From assembly GCF_020166335.1 (NCBI RefSeq), contig NZ_JAIUJR010000001.1, positions 558,001 to 622,000 on the forward strand: a stretch of 64,000 nucleotides of DNA. The letters run 5' to 3'. The DNA is from Winogradskyella alexanderae. GTDB lineage: Bacteria > Bacteroidota > Bacteroidia > Flavobacteriales > Flavobacteriaceae. Below the pieces are notes generated by a model. That model was not told the origin of the DNA, made no database searches, and worked only from the letters and a program-made list of their open reading frames with translations. How positions within the stretch are numbered: position 1 is the first letter of the stretch; every line of letters begins with the position of its first letter. Below are positions 62,267 through 64,000 of the stretch, piece after piece. Made by a program: the position numbers and the translations under genes.

Positions 62267-63562
62267 ATGCACTTAAAAAGATTAGTAGCAATAGCTGGAA
62301 TAGCAGTGATTTTTTTCACCTGTAAGAATGAAGATCCAGCCAAAGCATATGAAAAAGAATTTGCTGAGATTGTAGAAGAAGAGAAAATCCTAGAATTTGG
62401 TTTTAACCTAAAGGATTATATTGTAAAGCGCGATACCATTAAGAAAGGTGATAGTTTTGGAGAAATAATGGAGCGCAATAAAATAGGATATCCTAAAATC
62501 TTCGAAATTGCAGAAAAAGCAAAAGACACTTTTGACATCGCAAGACGACTCATGCCAGGAAGACCATATACCTTACTGTGTTCTAAGGATAGTCTAGAAA
62601 TACCATCAACATTCATTTACCAGCCTAGTGTAGAAGATTACGTTGTAATTAATTTTAAGGATTCAGTAGAAGTTTATACGAGTAAAAAGCCTATTAAATA
62701 TGTAGAAAAAACGGCTACCGGAATTATTGAGAATAATATATCTCAAACATTAGATGAAAAAGGATTAAGTCAAGTTCTTGCTAATAAAATGGCAGACGAT
62801 ATTTATGCGTGGACGATAGATTTTAGGAGACTTTATCCTGGAGATCGCTTTAAAGTTATTTATACAGATAAGTATATTTCAGATTCTATTTATGCAGGTG
62901 TTCATGAAGTTAAAGCGGCCTATTTTGAACATAATGGTGATTCGCTTTATGCTTTTCAGTTTGTAACGGATACGTTAAAAGGAATTAAGGACTACTTTAA
63001 TGAGGATGCCAAAAATCTGAGACGTGCCTTCTTAAAAATGCCGGTTAAATTCGGTAGGCTTTCATCAAGATATAATCTTAAGAGGCGTATAGCTTACTAT
63101 GGTTACAAGGTTAGACCTCATAAAGGAACAGATTTTGCTGCTCCTGTTGGCACACCAATTATGGCAACAGCTAATGGTACTGTTATAGAATCTACCAGGC
63201 GAGGTGGTAATGGCAAATATGTTAAGATTCGCCACAATGATACTTATACCACCCAATACTTGCACATGAGTCGTCAAGCAGTAAAAAAAGGAGAATATGT
63301 AAAGCAAGGGGATATTATTGGTTACGTTGGGATGACAGGGAATACAGGTGGTCCACACGTTTGTTATCGTTTTTGGAAAAATGGTAGACAAGTAGATCCC
63401 TTTAAACAAAAATTACCGGAAGCTAAGCCTATTTCAGATAGTTTAAAGGAAAGATTTTTAGTTCATATCAAGCCAATAAAGCAACAACTAGATAACATAT
63501 TCTTCTTGGAGGCAGAGCCTAAAAAAGTTGAAACCACTATAACCGAAGATCCAATTTTATAA
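62267..63562 (+). CDS. M23-family peptidoglycan endopeptidase-like lipoprotein
   Basis: A 431-residue envelope protein. The ATG at 62267 gives a lipoprotein-type leader (MHLKRLVAIAGIAVIFFTC, Cys19) and is preferred to frames reaching back to 62159 inside kynA. A LysM/OapA-like region (KKGDSFGEIMER, MPGRPYTLLCS) precedes the LytM domain with H285 and D289 (RPHKGTDFAAP), His333 (QYLHMS) and the final motif GGPHVCYRFW. The usual HxH is H364-x-C366 there, so a zinc ligand is changed from His to Cys. It may still bind zinc, or be an activator rather than a hydrolase. Confidence 0.87.
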   Translation: MHLKRLVAIAGIAVIFFTCKNEDPAKAYEKEFAEIVEEEKILEFGFNLKDYIVKRDTIKKGDSFGEIMERNKIGYPKIFEIAEKAKDTFDIARRLMPGRPYTLLCSKDSLEIPSTFIYQPSVEDYVVINFKDSVEVYTSKKPIKYVEKTATGIIENNISQTLDEKGLSQVLANKMADDIYAWTIDFRRLYPGDRFKVIYTDKYISDSIYAGVHEVKAAYFEHNGDSLYAFQFVTDTLKGIKDYFNEDAKNLRRAFLKMPVKFGRLSSRYNLKRRIAYYGYKVRPHKGTDFAAPVGTPIMATANGTVIESTRRGGNGKYVKIRHNDTYTTQYLHMSRQAVKKGEYVKQGDIIGYVGMTGNTGGPHVCYRFWKNGRQVDPFKQKLPEAKPISDSLKERFLVHIKPIKQQLDNIFFLEAEPKKVETTITEDPIL

Positions 63563-63564
63563 AA

Positions 63565-64000
63565 ATGGCATTAAAATCAACCAATCCTACCAAGACAGAA
63601 TCTTGGAGCAAACTACAATCACATTTTAATTCAATTAAAGACAAACATCTTAAAGACCTTTTTTCTGGTAATCCTAATAGAGCAAACCAACTTACAATAG
63701 AGTGGGAAGATTTTTTGGTTGATTTCTCAAAGAACAGGATAGCGACAGAAACAATTGATTACCTCATTGAACTTGCTAATGAGGTTGATTTAAAAGACGC
63801 GATTAAAAAATATTTTCAAGGTGACATTATCAATGCCACCGAAGGAAGAGCTGTATTGCATACAGCACTGAGAACAAAACAAGATTCAAAAGTACTTGTG
63901 AATGGCGAGAATGTTGTGCCTGGTATTTTTGCTGTTAAACAAAAAATTAAAGATTTTACAGAAGCAGTCATAAATGGCACACACAAAGGGTATACTGGTA
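63565..64000 (+). CDS. pgi: Glucose-6-phosphate isomerase, N-terminal part
   Basis: Interconverts glucose-6-phosphate and fructose-6-phosphate. The frame is cut by the right edge after 145 codons. It starts MALKSTNPTKTESWSKLQSH, with TIEWEDFLVDFSKNRI and the strongly conserved INATEGRAVLHTALR (sugar-phosphate site), and the window ends within TGTHKGYTG. The gene starts 2 bases after the M23 gene, so it is likely to be in the same transcript. Confidence 0.95.
   Translation, partial: MALKSTNPTKTESWSKLQSHFNSIKDKHLKDLFSGNPNRANQLTIEWEDFLVDFSKNRIATETIDYLIELANEVDLKDAIKKYFQGDIINATEGRAVLHTALRTKQDSKVLVNGENVVPGIFAVKQKIKDFTEAVINGTHKGYTG

Overview
The window looks like a chromosomal segment of a low-GC marine-type member of the Flavobacteriaceae (Bacteroidota). 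The signs are type IX secretion proteins (a PorZ-like protein and two large secreted proteins with C-terminal sorting domains), three TonB-dependent receptors, DUF4270/DUF3108/DUF2975 proteins and a 'CCC motif' membrane protein. Several Bacteroidota-type promoters (TTG, about 17-23 bases, TAnnTTTG) are visible, Shine-Dalgarno sequences are scarce, and TTG or GTG starts are frequent. I saw no tRNA, rRNA, CRISPR array, insertion sequence or prophage; this is mostly core genome with a few lineage-specific cassettes. The genus cannot be fixed by reading alone.

Layout. 1-13.4 kb: end of porZ, recO, a heme-receptor-like TonB-dependent receptor, a type IX secreted protein, recX, a small outer-membrane barrel protein, a JmjC-like cupin, an NfeD-flotillin pair, and a second TonB-dependent receptor behind a DUF2007 zinc-ribbon gene. 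13.4-14.8 kb: a compact DUF2975-DUF2975-HTH operon with a clear promoter and an operator-like palindrome. 14.8-20.7 kb: a damage-tolerance cassette in which a LexA-like XRE/S24 regulator is divergent from dnaE (short type), dinB and an abasic-site-binding SRAP gene. 20.7-28.6 kb: an oxidoreductase, an unannotated 59-residue membrane protein, atpDC, and a TonB-dependent receptor/SGNH-hydrolase lipoprotein pair. 28.7-33.1 kb: an operon of a degenerate glycogen-synthase-like protein, a DUF4270 lipoprotein and glmS.

33.2-39.4 kb: panC, panD, a flippase-like membrane protein, two tandem alpha/beta-hydrolase-fold proteins in which the nucleophile serine is aspartate, and radA. 39.7-43.3 kb: a 1203-residue type IX secreted LamG protein whose 3' part changes abruptly to GC-rich codon use. 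43.4-50.4 kb: a Crp-like regulator preceded by a triple 8-base repeat, then ileS, a DksA-like gene, a secreted protein, lspA and a GH5-like lipoprotein. 50.4-53.2 kb: a RimB-like protease, RimK, an aspartoacylase-like enzyme and 5-formyl-THF cyclo-ligase on the minus strand. 53.3-64 kb: uvrC, a patatin-barrel protein, the tyrosine-catabolic genes hmgA and hppD with a CCC-motif protein between them, then DUF3108, tryptophan 2,3-dioxygenase, an M23 lipoprotein and the start of pgi.

The observations I rank highest are the paired Ser-to-Asp alpha/beta hydrolases, the S24-controlled mutagenesis cassette with its phased operator-like repeats, the mosaic type IX secreted gene, and the receptor/SGNH lipoprotein pair. 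None has been tested by database search here.
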